Origin: Bacteroidaceae bacterium | GTDB taxonomy: Bacteria > Bacteroidota > Bacteroidia > Bacteroidales > Bacteroidaceae | Length of the DNA: 64,000 bases | Reading direction: 5' to 3' | Assembly (NCBI GenBank): GCA_017546785.1 | Contig: JAFYRW010000048.1 | Location: forward strand, 62,001 to 126,000 | In this document: piece by piece, positions 44,868 to 54,472 of the stretch | Layout of the letters: every line of letters begins with the position of its first letter | Numbering within the stretch: position 1 is the first letter of the stretch | Program-made: the position numbers and the translations under genes | Notes under the pieces: generated by a model | Database searches by the model: none | What the model was told of the DNA's origin: nothing | Seen by the model: the letters and a program-made list of their open reading frames with translations, nothing else

Positions 44868-45728
44868 TTAACCTATAGTATGATTGGCCAACAGCTCACC
44901 CACAAGAGCCTTAATGTCGGCATCATCGGCGGTGAGACGCTTGCTCTCTTTCACCTGAAAGATAATATTCTCGACCTTGCGCACCTTTGTAGGAGAGCCG
45001 CCGAGGCCGCAGCGCGAAGCATCACCGTTTACATCGGCAAGGCTCCACTCCTTCAACACAGACTCATCAGCAGGCTTTTTACCATTCTCGCCGACCGACA
45101 GCTCCGAGGGGACTGCTGCACGATGGTAGCGCAACAGACGATAGGCGTTGCGCGGACGACAGGGAGCTGCCGAGCCATCGACAGTAAGCAAAAGAGGAAG
45201 AGGAGCCGCAACGGTCTCTACTCCGTTTCCTATTGAACGTTCAACTACAATTCTGTTATCCTCAATTGTTACTATTCTGCGCACATAAGTAACCTGTGGC
45301 AACCCTAACTGCTGAGCTACTTGAGGACCAACCTGCGCTGTGTCGCCATCTATAGCCTGACGACCGCAAAGCACAATATCATACTCTCCTATTTTGTTTA
45401 TGGCTGCCGATAATGCGTAAGATGTTGCAAGAGTATCGGCACCTGCAAAAGCTCTGTCAGTAAGCAAGATACCCTCGTCGGCTCCACGATAGAGTCCCTC
45501 GCGCAGAATGTCGGCAGCACGCTGGGGACCCATTGTCAGCAATGTTATGCGACTACCCGGATTCTGCTCCTTTAAGAGCAATGCCTGCTCGAGAGCATTA
45601 AGGTCCTCGGGGTTAAATATGGCGGGAAGAGCCGAACGGTTTATCGTACCATCGGCATTCATTGCCTGCTCGCCTATATTGCGAGTATCGGGCACCTGTT
45701 TCGCCAATACAATGATATTCAACTTCAT
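44868..45728 (-). CDS. etfB: Electron transfer flavoprotein beta subunit
   Basis: This 286-residue protein has ETF beta features: IVLAKQVPDTRNIG, NPEDLNALEQALLLKEQ, ITLLTMGPQRAADILREGL, LCGRQAIDGDTAQVGPQVAQ and TPTKV-like KVRKVE. It forms the ETF dimer with EtfA. It is the first gene of the five-gene leftward operon and is preceded by a candidate promoter. Whether this ETF bifurcates electrons cannot be decided here. Confidence 0.96.
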   Translation of the reverse strand: MKLNIIVLAKQVPDTRNIGEQAMNADGTINRSALPAIFNPEDLNALEQALLLKEQNPGSRITLLTMGPQRAADILREGLYRGADEGILLTDRAFAGADTLATSYALSAAINKIGEYDIVLCGRQAIDGDTAQVGPQVAQQLGLPQVTYVRRIVTIEDNRIVVERSIGNGVETVAAPLPLLLTVDGSAAPCRPRNAYRLLRYHRAAVPSELSVGENGKKPADESVLKEWSLADVNGDASRCGLGGSPTKVRKVENIIFQVKESKRLTADDADIKALVGELLANHTIG

Positions 45729-46115
45729 AAATTATATTATTTTGAATAGATTATCTTTTAAAAAACTCTGTTTGCGGCAATTGCCGCATTGTGCCCATAA
45801 GCAATTATTTATAAGCACATTCTACACATTGTACGTCGCAAATGTAAGAAACCCTTTTCATTTATTAAAATAATTGGAGCATCGTTAAATATTTTTTTGA
45901 TAAATATTTTTCATTTTGGTATTTTTTGAAAGCACATTATGAACAACACGTGCTATAAAGCCTGCAACTTTAAATAATTGGGCAAAAATGGCAACTATTT
46001 ATAATGATAAATAAAAATTAAAGATGAGAAAGAGTGAAAATCATTTATAATTATTTTAAAACCTCGAAACAGTTTCATATATTCGCAAAAACTTATTATA
46101 AATTGGGAGAAGAGT
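45729..46115. other. Divergent intergenic region between etfB and the mannose-glycan cluster, 387 nt
   Basis: This AT-rich gap holds the candidate etfB promoter (45839-45869). TATATTCG (46078-46085) resembles a -7 element about 30 nt before the GH5 gene, but no TTTG lies at the proper spacing. I see no RNA gene or transcription-factor gene in it. Confidence 0.5.
45839..45869 (-). promoter_or_regulatory. Candidate promoter of the etf operon
   Basis: On the minus strand TACATTTG (45839-45846) matches TAnnTTTG exactly. The 19-bp spaced -33 position (45866-45869) reads TTTA, one mismatch from TTTG. The leader would be about 105-110 nt. Confidence 0.5.
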
Positions 46116-47435
46116 ATGGCTCAAAAACTATTTAAAATATTAGCATTTAGCATATTAACCTTAATATCTGTTACAATGCAATCGTGCAGATGCAATAATA
46201 CGGAAGAGACGAAAGATAAATTCATAACAATTAACAATGGCAGAATAGCCCGCAACGGCAAGGCTTATTACTACATTGGTACAAACTTTTGGGCTGCGCC
46301 TATCTTGGGTTCAACAGGCGAAGGAGGCAACAGAGAGCGTCTACAGAAAGAGCTTGACAAACTCAAGGAATTAGGTGTGGAGAATTTGCGTATTTTGGCG
46401 GGAGCCGATGCTGGCAGCAAGAATGCCAACAGCGTCTATCCTTATCTTCAACCGTCCCCCGGAGAGCTCAACGACACGCTGCTCGTAGGATTGGACTACA
46501 CTCTCTCCGAGCTTGAAAAGCGTGGTATGACCGCCGTAATATATCTCACAAACTCTTGGGATTGGAGCGGAGGCTTCGGCTTTTATCTGAGAGAGTGCGG
46601 ATACGGCGATTCTCCCAATGCATCGGGCAGCGGTTACAGCGACTATGTAAGCTATTCGGCCGATTTTGTGCGTGACGCAAAGGCAAAGGCTCTTTATTAC
46701 AATCACGTTCAGGCAATTGTTTCGCGCAGGAACAGCATCACAGGACGTCTCTACAAGGACGAGCCTTCGATTATGGCGTGGCAAATTTGCAACGAGCCGC
46801 GCCCCTTCAGCAAGGAGAACAAGGAACTTTTCGCCGAGTGGATTGCCACCACAGCTAAAATAATCAAGGGCATCGACAGCAACCATCTTGTTTCTACAGG
46901 AAGCGAGGGACTATATGGCTGTGAGGTAGACGCAGCGCTATGCGAACGTATACACAGCGACAAGAACATAGACTACCTTACCATTCACATTTGGCCTATA
47001 AATTGGGGCTGGGCTCCACGCTCTGCGCCCGACTGCGGCATAGAGAATGCCTGCAAAAGCGCAGGAGAGTATATTGACCTGCACGTTGAAATGTGCAAGC
47101 GTATGGGTAAGCCCGTAGTAATTGAGGAGTTCGGATTCTCGCGCCGCGACAATATGTGTACGCTCGACAAAGATGTCGATAGCAGGGACATTTTCTACAA
47201 ATACATATTCGGGCGTGTCGAAGAGAGTGCATCGACAGAAGGAGTAATTGCCGGATGTAACTTTTGGGGCTGGGGAGGCAGCGGACGTCCCAACAGCTTA
47301 GTATGGAGCGCCGGAGACGACCTTCTGTGCGACCCTCCGCACGAGCCTCAAGGCTGGTACTCTGTTTTTGACACAGACAGCAGCACAATAAGAACAATAA
47401 GTGAGAGTGTAAAAAAATTGAATAATTATAATTGA
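46116..47435 (+). CDS. GH5 family glycoside hydrolase (beta-mannanase-like)
   Basis: This 439-residue protein has a signal peptide that may end in a lipobox (MQSC, Cys24). The (beta/alpha)8 domain starts near residue 38 (NGKAYYYIGTNFWAAPILGS). Acid/base candidate Glu227 is in WQICNEPRP and nucleophile candidate Glu338 in VIEEFGF, both as in GH5. The N-terminal pattern (GTNFW, STGEGGNRERLQKELDKLKE) resembles the GH5_7 endo-beta-1,4-mannanases. Next to two GH92 alpha-mannosidases, an action on beta-mannosidic linkage in N-glycan cores or mannans is a reasonable inference. It starts the rightward cluster. Confidence 0.87.
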   Translation: MAQKLFKILAFSILTLISVTMQSCRCNNTEETKDKFITINNGRIARNGKAYYYIGTNFWAAPILGSTGEGGNRERLQKELDKLKELGVENLRILAGADAGSKNANSVYPYLQPSPGELNDTLLVGLDYTLSELEKRGMTAVIYLTNSWDWSGGFGFYLRECGYGDSPNASGSGYSDYVSYSADFVRDAKAKALYYNHVQAIVSRRNSITGRLYKDEPSIMAWQICNEPRPFSKENKELFAEWIATTAKIIKGIDSNHLVSTGSEGLYGCEVDAALCERIHSDKNIDYLTIHIWPINWGWAPRSAPDCGIENACKSAGEYIDLHVEMCKRMGKPVVIEEFGFSRRDNMCTLDKDVDSRDIFYKYIFGRVEESASTEGVIAGCNFWGWGGSGRPNSLVWSAGDDLLCDPPHEPQGWYSVFDTDSSTIRTISESVKKLNNYN

Positions 47436-47442
47436 TATCATT

Positions 47443-48543
47443 ATGTACAGTAACGACAATCGCATCGTAATCACACTCGATGCAGGAGGAACCAACCTTG
47501 TATTCGGCGCAATGAAAGCCGGAAAGTTCATCGTAGAGCCAATATCTATGCCCTCTAATGCGCAGGACTTGGATAAATGTCTCGCCACAATAGTATCGGG
47601 ATTCAGACAGATAATCGACAGGCTCGACGAAAAGCCCGTAGCAATAAGCTTTGCTTTCCCCGGCCCTGCCGACTATCCCCGTGGCATCATCGGCGGTTAC
47701 CTGCCTAACTTCCCCTCGTTCCGCGACGGAGTGGCATTAGGGCCCTTCCTCGAGGATACATTCGGAATTCCTGTATTCATCAATAACGACGGCGACCTTT
47801 TTGCCTACGGTGAGGCTCTCGGCGGAGTATTACCCGAGATTAACGCCCGTCTTAAGGAGCTTGGTTCTCCCAAACAGTATCAGAATCTTATCGGCTACAC
47901 ATTCGGTACAGGATTCGGCATAGGCGTTGTTGTCGAGAATCGTCTGAACCGTGGCGACAACTCTTGCGTGGAGACATTCTGTCTACCCCACAAGGAGATG
48001 CCCGATGTAATTGTCGAGGAGGGAGTATCTATCCGCGCCGTTTGCCGAGTATATGGAGAAAAATCGGGTAACAAAGATCACGGATTAACACCCCGCGACA
48101 TTTGCGAGATTGCTGACGGAGTACGCGAGGGCGACGCAGAGGCAGCAAAAGAGGCTTTTGCTACAATGGGTAGAGTGGCAGGCGCAGCAATGGCTACCGC
48201 AGCCACAATAATCGACGGCCTTGTTGTATTGGGCGGTGGCGTTACCGCTGCGAGTCGTTGGATTATGCCTGCCCTATTGGAGGAGATGCGCTCTAAGCTG
48301 CACACATTGAGCGGCGACGAGGTTAATCTTGTACAGATGAAGGTATACGACCTTGACAATGCCGAGGAGTTTGCACAGTTTGCAAAGGGCGATGTTCGCA
48401 CCATAAAGGTTTATGGTGCGGAGCGCACAGTAGAGTACGACACTCAAAAAAGAATAGGTGTTGCCATCTCTCGTATGGGAGCGAGCCAGGCGATCAGTAT
48501 GGGAGCATACTCATTTGCACTCAGTCAATTGGACAAAAAGTAA
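47443..48543 (+). CDS. ROK family sugar kinase-like protein without the zinc motif
   Basis: This 366-residue protein shows the ROK phosphate-binding loop DAGGTNLVFG, a catalytic-type Asp in INNDGDLFAYGE, GTGFGIGV and a C-terminal LVVLGGGVTAAS. The usual ROK zinc motif (CxCGxxGCxE) is missing; the region reads NSCVETFCLPHKEMPD instead. It lies between a GH5 and two GH92 genes, so it may phosphorylate mannose released by these enzymes. Glucokinase or N-acetylhexosamine kinase activity is equally possible from sequence. It starts 7 nt after the GH5 gene. Confidence 0.85.
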   Translation: MYSNDNRIVITLDAGGTNLVFGAMKAGKFIVEPISMPSNAQDLDKCLATIVSGFRQIIDRLDEKPVAISFAFPGPADYPRGIIGGYLPNFPSFRDGVALGPFLEDTFGIPVFINNDGDLFAYGEALGGVLPEINARLKELGSPKQYQNLIGYTFGTGFGIGVVVENRLNRGDNSCVETFCLPHKEMPDVIVEEGVSIRAVCRVYGEKSGNKDHGLTPRDICEIADGVREGDAEAAKEAFATMGRVAGAAMATAATIIDGLVVLGGGVTAASRWIMPALLEEMRSKLHTLSGDEVNLVQMKVYDLDNAEEFAQFAKGDVRTIKVYGAERTVEYDTQKRIGVAISRMGASQAISMGAYSFALSQLDKK

Positions 48544-48547
48544 GAAT

Positions 48548-50800
48548 ATGAAGAAAGCACTTATTATAACCACATTATTGTTAGGATTAAACCTTGCAGC
48601 ACAAGCACAGGAGCCTGCAAAGTGGGTTGATCCATTCATTGGAACGACGAACTTTGGAACTACCAACCCTGGAGCAGTATGCCCCAGCGGAATGATGTCG
48701 GTAGTGCCGTTCAATGTTATGGGCTCGGACCTCAACGAGTTTGACAAGGATGCCCGCTGGTGGTCGGCACCCTACGAGTACACAAACAGTTACTTTACAG
48801 GATACGCACACGTTGCATTGAGCGGAGTTGGCTGCCCCGAAGCTTCGTCATTGCTCGTAATGCCCACAACAGGAGAACTCGACGTAGATTACCACAATTA
48901 CGGTTCGGAATATAGCGATGAGAAGGCCTCACCTGGATACTTTTCAAATGTACTCACAAAATATGGTATCCGAACAGAGGTTACAGCCACCACACGCAGT
49001 TCGTGCGAGCGCTACACATTCCCCGCCGGCAAAGGTAACATCCTGTTGAATTTGGGACAGGGACTCACCAACGAGAGTGGCGCAACCGTACGCAGAGTAA
49101 GCAGCACCGAGATTGAAGGTGTCAAGCTGCTCGGTACATTCTGCTACAACCCAGGAGCTATCTTCCCCATCTATTTTGTGATGCGTGTAGACAAAGAGCC
49201 TGCAAAAAGCGGCTATTGGAAAAAGCAGCCTCTCTTTCAGGGAGTAGAGGCTGAGTGGACCGTAGACGACGGAGAATACAAGCTCTACACAAACTACAAC
49301 CGTGAACTTTCGGGCGACGACATTGGATTCTGGTTCAGCTACGACGACCTTAATGAGGGCGAGCAGATTACCGTACGTATGGGAGTTTCATTTGTATCGA
49401 TTGAGAATGCGCGCGAGAATCTCGACAAGGAGCAGCAGTCAAAATCCTTTGATGAGATTTATGCCGACGCACGCAAAGAGTGGAACGACGACCTTGGACG
49501 CATCAGAGTATCGGGTGGCACAGACGAGCAGAAGACCGTATTCTACACTGCGCTCTACCACGCACTCATTCACCCCAGCATAGTAAGCGATATTAACGGA
49601 GAATATCCCAAAATGGAGAGTGGACTGACCGCAAAAAGCGACTACACACGATACACCATCTTCTCTTTGTGGGACACCTACCGCAACCTTCACCAGCTGC
49701 TGACACTCGTCTATCCCGAGCGTCAGACTAATATGTTACGCTCAATGATTGGAATGTACAAGGAGTGGGGATGGTTACCTCGCTGGGAACTTTTCGGGCG
49801 CGAGACATACACAATGGAGGGCGACCCTGCCGCTATTGTCATTGCAGACAGCTATGTAAAGGGATTGCGTGACTTTGACGTTGCCACAGCATACGAAGCA
49901 ATGAAAAAGTCGGCAACAACCGAGGGAGCAAAGAACCCCATACGTCCCGACATTGACCCCTACATTTCAAAAGGCTATATTCCTCTCGGATTCTTCGAGA
50001 ATGACCTTTCGGGTGACAACTCAGTGTCGCACGTGCTCGAATATTGCCTTGCCGACTATGCTATTGCCCAATTGGCCGACTCGTTGGGATACAAGGACGA
50101 CGCAAAGAACTTCCTGAAGCGTTCAAAGAACTACCGCAACTATTTCTGTAAGGAGTACGGAACATTGCGTCCCCTAACCAAAGAGGGTAAATTCCTCGAG
50201 GACTTTAACGCAGAGGTTGGAAAGAATTTCGAGAATATCCCCGGATTCCACGAGGGTTCAGCGTGGAGCTACACATTTGCCGTTCCTCACGACGTAAGCG
50301 GTCTTTCTCGCCTTATGGGTGGCAACAAAGCTTATGTAAAGACATTGCAGTATGTTTTTGACGAGGAGCATTACGACCCTGCAAATGAGCCCGATATTGT
50401 ATACCCCTATCTGTTCAGTCGATTCAAAGGCGAGGAGTGGCGCACACAGCGCGAGGTAAAGAAGCTTTTGGACACTCACTTCAAGGCGCAGCCCAACGGT
50501 ATCCCCGGCAACGACGACACAGGAACAATGTCAGCGTGGGCAGTATTCTCAATGATTGGCCTCTACCCCGACACTCCCTCGGAGCCCTACTACACAATAA
50601 CAACTCCTGTTTTTGACACTGTAGAGATTGATACACCTCAGGGTACAATAAGCATAAATGCAGAGCGTCCCACAGAGGAGTGCCACTATATAGAGAGTAT
50701 GACTCTCGGCGGTAAGCCTCTGAAGAAATATCGCATCACACACAGTGAACTACTGAACAAGAAGAACCTTACTTTCAAACTTAAAGAACAACCAAAATGA
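48548..50800 (+). CDS. GH92 alpha-mannosidase (secreted)
   Basis: The protein has 750 residues from the ATG at 48548, which begins a signal peptide (KKALIITTLLLGLNLAAQAQ). An upstream in-frame start at 48458 lies inside the ROK gene. GH92 signatures are visible: WVDPFIGTTNFGT, FTGYAHVALSGVG, SLWDTYRNLHQLLTLVYPER, PGNDDTGTMSAWAVFSMIGL. The family consists of calcium-dependent inverting exo-alpha-mannosidases on N-glycans or yeast mannan; linkage cannot be told from sequence. Its stop codon overlaps the next GH92 start by 4 nt. Confidence 0.94.
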   Translation: MKKALIITTLLLGLNLAAQAQEPAKWVDPFIGTTNFGTTNPGAVCPSGMMSVVPFNVMGSDLNEFDKDARWWSAPYEYTNSYFTGYAHVALSGVGCPEASSLLVMPTTGELDVDYHNYGSEYSDEKASPGYFSNVLTKYGIRTEVTATTRSSCERYTFPAGKGNILLNLGQGLTNESGATVRRVSSTEIEGVKLLGTFCYNPGAIFPIYFVMRVDKEPAKSGYWKKQPLFQGVEAEWTVDDGEYKLYTNYNRELSGDDIGFWFSYDDLNEGEQITVRMGVSFVSIENARENLDKEQQSKSFDEIYADARKEWNDDLGRIRVSGGTDEQKTVFYTALYHALIHPSIVSDINGEYPKMESGLTAKSDYTRYTIFSLWDTYRNLHQLLTLVYPERQTNMLRSMIGMYKEWGWLPRWELFGRETYTMEGDPAAIVIADSYVKGLRDFDVATAYEAMKKSATTEGAKNPIRPDIDPYISKGYIPLGFFENDLSGDNSVSHVLEYCLADYAIAQLADSLGYKDDAKNFLKRSKNYRNYFCKEYGTLRPLTKEGKFLEDFNAEVGKNFENIPGFHEGSAWSYTFAVPHDVSGLSRLMGGNKAYVKTLQYVFDEEHYDPANEPDIVYPYLFSRFKGEEWRTQREVKKLLDTHFKAQPNGIPGNDDTGTMSAWAVFSMIGLYPDTPSEPYYTITTPVFDTVEIDTPQGTISINAERPTEECHYIESMTLGGKPLKKYRITHSELLNKKNLTFKLKEQPK

Positions 50801-52986
50801 AAATAACAAGATTACTGTTTGCTGCAACAATGATGCTTGCAGCCTGCACACAGGCTCCCAAAGAGAAGCTCACAGAATATGTGAATCCTCTTATAGGTTC
50901 GGGAGGCCACGGACACGTATTTGTAGGAGCACACGTTCCCTTTGGAATGGTGCAGTTAGGCCCCACAAGCATTACAACTACCTGGGACTGGTGCTCGGGC
51001 TATCATCAGGACGAAAATTCTGTGATAGGATTCTCACACACACATCTTAGCGGTACAGGTATCGGCGACCTTTTCGACGTTACTGTAATGCCGGTAATTG
51101 GAGAGGTATCTTATTGGCGCGGAACTCTCGACGATGAAAAGTCGGGACTATGGTCACCCGCAGACCGCACACAAGAGGTTGCAAAGCCAGGATACTATGC
51201 TGTACCCCTCACACGCTACGGCATTAAAGCCGAGGTAACAGCTACAGCCCGTGTGGGTGTACACCGCTACACATTCCCCGCGGCACAGGATGCAGCCATT
51301 GTCATTGACCTCGAGAATGGCGGTTGCTGGGATAAGACCACAGAGGCTGCGATGAATGCCGAGGGCAACAATGTTGTTGTAGGCTACCGCTACTCTACAG
51401 GTTGGGCAAAAAACCAGAAGATATATTTTGCGGCTGAATTCTCAAAACCTTTCGAGAAGTTCGAGCTTGCCGGAGCAAACAATATGTACGGTCGCGCATC
51501 TTTTGCAACAGAAGAGGGCGAGGCAGTGCTTCTTAAAGTAGGTATTTCTCCTGTAAGCATCGAGGGTGCAAAGGCTGCACTGTCGGCCGAGGTTCCCCAT
51601 TGGAATTTTGACAAGATTGCCGAGGTTGCCGATGCTGCGTGGGAGAACGAGCTTGGCAAGATACGCATAGAGGCTAACAGCGTAGTGCCTGCAAGCACAT
51701 TCTATACAGCAATGTTCCACGCAATGACAGCCCCAGTGCTTTTCAACGACATCAATGGTGACTACCGAGGAGCCGACGGCAATGTATACAATGCCAACCA
51801 CAACACATACAGCATATTCTCTTTGTGGGATACCTATCGTGCAAAGATGCCTCTTATGAGCATTATCCAGAAGGAGCGTATGGGTGACTTTATCGCGACA
51901 ATGATTGATATCTGCGACAAGCAGGGTCGTTTGCCCGTATGGCATCTTTGGGGCTGTGAGACCGACTGTATGGTTGGTGACCCCGGAATTCCCGTCGTTG
52001 CCGATGCTATTGTAAAAGGTATCGAAGGATTCGACAAGGAGAAGGGTTACGAGGCTATCAAGAAGACTCTTGCACAGAATGAGCGCGGACGCGACCTACG
52101 CAAAGAGCACGGCTTTATCCCTTGCGACCTTTTCAAGGAGTCTGTTGCCTATGATATGGAGTATGCTCTTGCCGACGGTGCGGCAGCAAACGCTGCAAAG
52201 GCATTGGGATACAACGACGATGCAGAATTGTTCACAAAGAACAGCCACTCTTACCGCAATTTCTTTGACCCCGCTGTCGGATTGGTACGCGGAAGAAAGA
52301 CTACCGGAGAGTTCAACGAGCCCTTCAACCCCTTCTTCTCGGCTCACCGCGACGACGACTACTGCGAGGGTAACGCTTGGCAATATACCTGGTTAGTTCC
52401 TCACGACGTTGCAGGATTGGTAGATTGCTTCGGTGGAAGAGAGAAGATGCTGGCACAGCTCGACACACTGTTCCTATTGCCATCGGTAATAGAGGGTGAC
52501 CCCTCACCCGATATTTCGGGTCTTATCGGACAATTTGCACACGGCAACGAGCCTTCGCATCACATTCTCTACCTTTACACTATGTTGGGCGCTCCCCACA
52601 AGGCAGCCGAGCGCATACGCGAGGTAATGACTACACTCTACCACGATGACTTTGACGGCCTTGCAGGAAACGAGGATGTTGGTCAGATGTCAGCTTGGTA
52701 CATTCTCTCGGCACTCGGATTCTACGAGGTAGAGCCCGCCAGCGGAAGATACTGGTTCGGTACACCGTCGGTAACAAATGCCGAGCTTGCTGTCGATGGA
52801 GGTACATTCAAGATTGAGACAGTAAACAGCAGAGAGGCTAATCTTTACATTCAGAATGTAAAATTGAATGGCGAGAATTACGACCTTCCGTATATAAGCC
52901 ACTCTGACATTAAAGCGGGCAACACACTCACCTTTGAAATGGGCGAGACACCCGCCATCTGGTACGACGAGGCTATTCTAAAGTAA
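50797..52986 (+). CDS. GH92 alpha-mannosidase lipoprotein
   Basis: This 729-residue protein has a lipobox LAAC (Cys17) and GH92 features: YVNPLIGSGGHGHVFVGAHV, FGMVQLGPTS, GFSHTHLSGTGIGD, SLWDTYRAKMPLMSI, LAGNEDVGQMSAWYILSALG. It is probably exo-alpha-1,2-mannosidase-like, since HVFVGAHVPFGMVQLGP is common among those enzymes as I recall; this is an inference. It is only modestly similar to the preceding GH92, suggesting different linkages. A strong terminator follows. Confidence 0.94.
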   Translation: MKITRLLFAATMMLAACTQAPKEKLTEYVNPLIGSGGHGHVFVGAHVPFGMVQLGPTSITTTWDWCSGYHQDENSVIGFSHTHLSGTGIGDLFDVTVMPVIGEVSYWRGTLDDEKSGLWSPADRTQEVAKPGYYAVPLTRYGIKAEVTATARVGVHRYTFPAAQDAAIVIDLENGGCWDKTTEAAMNAEGNNVVVGYRYSTGWAKNQKIYFAAEFSKPFEKFELAGANNMYGRASFATEEGEAVLLKVGISPVSIEGAKAALSAEVPHWNFDKIAEVADAAWENELGKIRIEANSVVPASTFYTAMFHAMTAPVLFNDINGDYRGADGNVYNANHNTYSIFSLWDTYRAKMPLMSIIQKERMGDFIATMIDICDKQGRLPVWHLWGCETDCMVGDPGIPVVADAIVKGIEGFDKEKGYEAIKKTLAQNERGRDLRKEHGFIPCDLFKESVAYDMEYALADGAAANAAKALGYNDDAELFTKNSHSYRNFFDPAVGLVRGRKTTGEFNEPFNPFFSAHRDDDYCEGNAWQYTWLVPHDVAGLVDCFGGREKMLAQLDTLFLLPSVIEGDPSPDISGLIGQFAHGNEPSHHILYLYTMLGAPHKAAERIREVMTTLYHDDFDGLAGNEDVGQMSAWYILSALGFYEVEPASGRYWFGTPSVTNAELAVDGGTFKIETVNSREANLYIQNVKLNGENYDLPYISHSDIKAGNTLTFEMGETPAIWYDEAILK

Positions 52987-53003
52987 TAGTTCCTTGACAA
53001 TTG

Positions 53004-53047
53004 AACATAGGAGCGAGGCAACGAACATATTGCCTCGCTCCTATGTT
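53004..53047 (+). terminator. Strong terminator after the GH92 genes
   Basis: AACATAGGAGCGAGGCAA (53004-53021) pairs perfectly with its 18-nt complement (53030-53047) around an 8-nt loop; T residues follow. It closes the mannose-glycan cluster. It also shows that the next gene does not start at an in-frame ATG at 53001 inside this stem. Confidence 0.93.
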
Positions 53048-53075
53048 TTATTATGCGTACGAGAAACAATTCCCA

Positions 53076-54467
53076 ATGAAGAGATTAGCAACAGCCATCG
53101 TCGCAGCAACAATATATATTGCCCTGTTCGGGCAGGAAAAGGAGATAAAATACATTGCAGAGAGGCTGCCCGACAGTTGGAGCTGCGACAATATGTTTGG
53201 GCAGGAGTCTCCTACCGACGAACTATGGTGGCGGCGATTCGAGGACAGTCAATTAGACTCGCTCATAGGCATTGCGTGCGAGAGGAACTATTCGGCCATT
53301 GCAGCAATGGAGAATATACGCAAGGCAAAGGCTGCGTGGAGGCAACAGCAGAGCAGTCTTTTTCCCTCTTTCGACGTCAATGCAGGATGGCAACGCAATA
53401 AGAGCAGCGGGAATATAGCAGTGACAGACTATCACGAAAGTTGGAGCGGATATTTCGATGCGAACCTTACGATGAGCTGGGAGATTGATCTTTTCGGGAA
53501 AATAATCAAGCGCTCACAGGCGCAGAAGAAGCTGTACATTGCCAGTGAGGAGGAGTATCGCGCGCTGCTCACGACAATATGCGCAAGCGTAGCGACAAGC
53601 TACTTTTCGCTGCGTATGAGCCTCGCCGAGGTAAAAGTATTAAAGGAGAATGCCGCATCGCAGATGGAGATTATAAAATTGGTGGAGGCGCGATACAACA
53701 GCGGCCTTGCATCGAAGCTTGATGTTTCTCAGGCACGCTCGGTGTACTACAGCACATTGGCATCTATTCCACCCATCGAGGCCAATATACTTAAATATCG
53801 CAACACATTGGCTACGCTCATAGCGACCTATCCTCAGGAGATGAACAATTTCATCTGCGAGCCTCAACTGCCGACAGTATATATTGAGCCTATAAATATA
53901 GGAATACCCGCCGGGATTATGAGGAGGCGCCCCGACATCAGGGCAAGCGAGAAGCAGGTAGAGGCATACGCCGCCGAGCTTGGAGCGAGCAAGAGAGATT
54001 GGCTGCCGTCAATTTACATTAACGGCTCTCTAGGCTTTGAGTCGGAGAGGATAAAAGATATTCCACGTTCACAGAGCCTCGCGTGGCAGATTACACCCGG
54101 CATAAGTTGGAACATCTTCGACGGCGGCAGCGACACATACGCCATACGAGAGGCAAAGGCGCAATTAAACCAGAGCATTGCAAGTTTCAACAATACTGTG
54201 CTGACAGCCGTACAGGAGGTAGAGAATGCTATGGCACTATACAGGAATTCCGTTGCGCAGATTATTGCATTGCGCGAGACTGTAAACAGGAACAGAGAAA
54301 CTCTGCAGCTGTCGATAGAGCTATACAGACAAGGACTTACCGAGTTTCAGAATGTGCTCGACGCACAGCGCACGCTGCTCAATTACGAGGAGACTCTTGT
54401 GCAGGCACAAGGAAATTCGCTTATAACATTGATACAACTTTACAAAGCATTAGGAGGAGGATGGTAA
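53076..54467 (+). CDS. TolC/NodT-type outer-membrane efflux protein
   Basis: The protein has 463 residues from the ATG at 53076, which gives a signal peptide (MKRLATAIVAATIYIALFGQ). An in-frame ATG at 53001 lies within the upstream terminator and is rejected. The outer-membrane factor pattern is present: LWWRRFEDSQLDSLIGIAC, LTMSWEIDLFGKI, RYNSGLASKLDVSQARSVYY, MRRRPDIRASEKQVEAYAAE, and ELYRQGLTEFQNVLDAQRTL. It forms the outer-membrane exit duct of the efflux pump encoded next. Here the duct gene comes first, whereas many RND operons have it last. Confidence 0.94.
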   Translation: MKRLATAIVAATIYIALFGQEKEIKYIAERLPDSWSCDNMFGQESPTDELWWRRFEDSQLDSLIGIACERNYSAIAAMENIRKAKAAWRQQQSSLFPSFDVNAGWQRNKSSGNIAVTDYHESWSGYFDANLTMSWEIDLFGKIIKRSQAQKKLYIASEEEYRALLTTICASVATSYFSLRMSLAEVKVLKENAASQMEIIKLVEARYNSGLASKLDVSQARSVYYSTLASIPPIEANILKYRNTLATLIATYPQEMNNFICEPQLPTVYIEPINIGIPAGIMRRRPDIRASEKQVEAYAAELGASKRDWLPSIYINGSLGFESERIKDIPRSQSLAWQITPGISWNIFDGGSDTYAIREAKAQLNQSIASFNNTVLTAVQEVENAMALYRNSVAQIIALRETVNRNRETLQLSIELYRQGLTEFQNVLDAQRTLLNYEETLVQAQGNSLITLIQLYKALGGGW

Positions 54468-54472
54468 ATATT

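Noticed and set aside
48458..48547. 30-residue extension of the first GH92
   Set aside because: It lies inside the ROK gene and would bury the signal peptide that starts at 48548.
53001..53075. 25-residue extension of the outer-membrane efflux protein
   Set aside because: It falls within an 18-bp perfect terminator stem and precedes a good signal peptide at 53076.
54083..54472. Longer start for the RND adaptor
   Set aside because: The extension overlaps the coding end of the outer-membrane protein in another frame and removes the lipoprotein signal.
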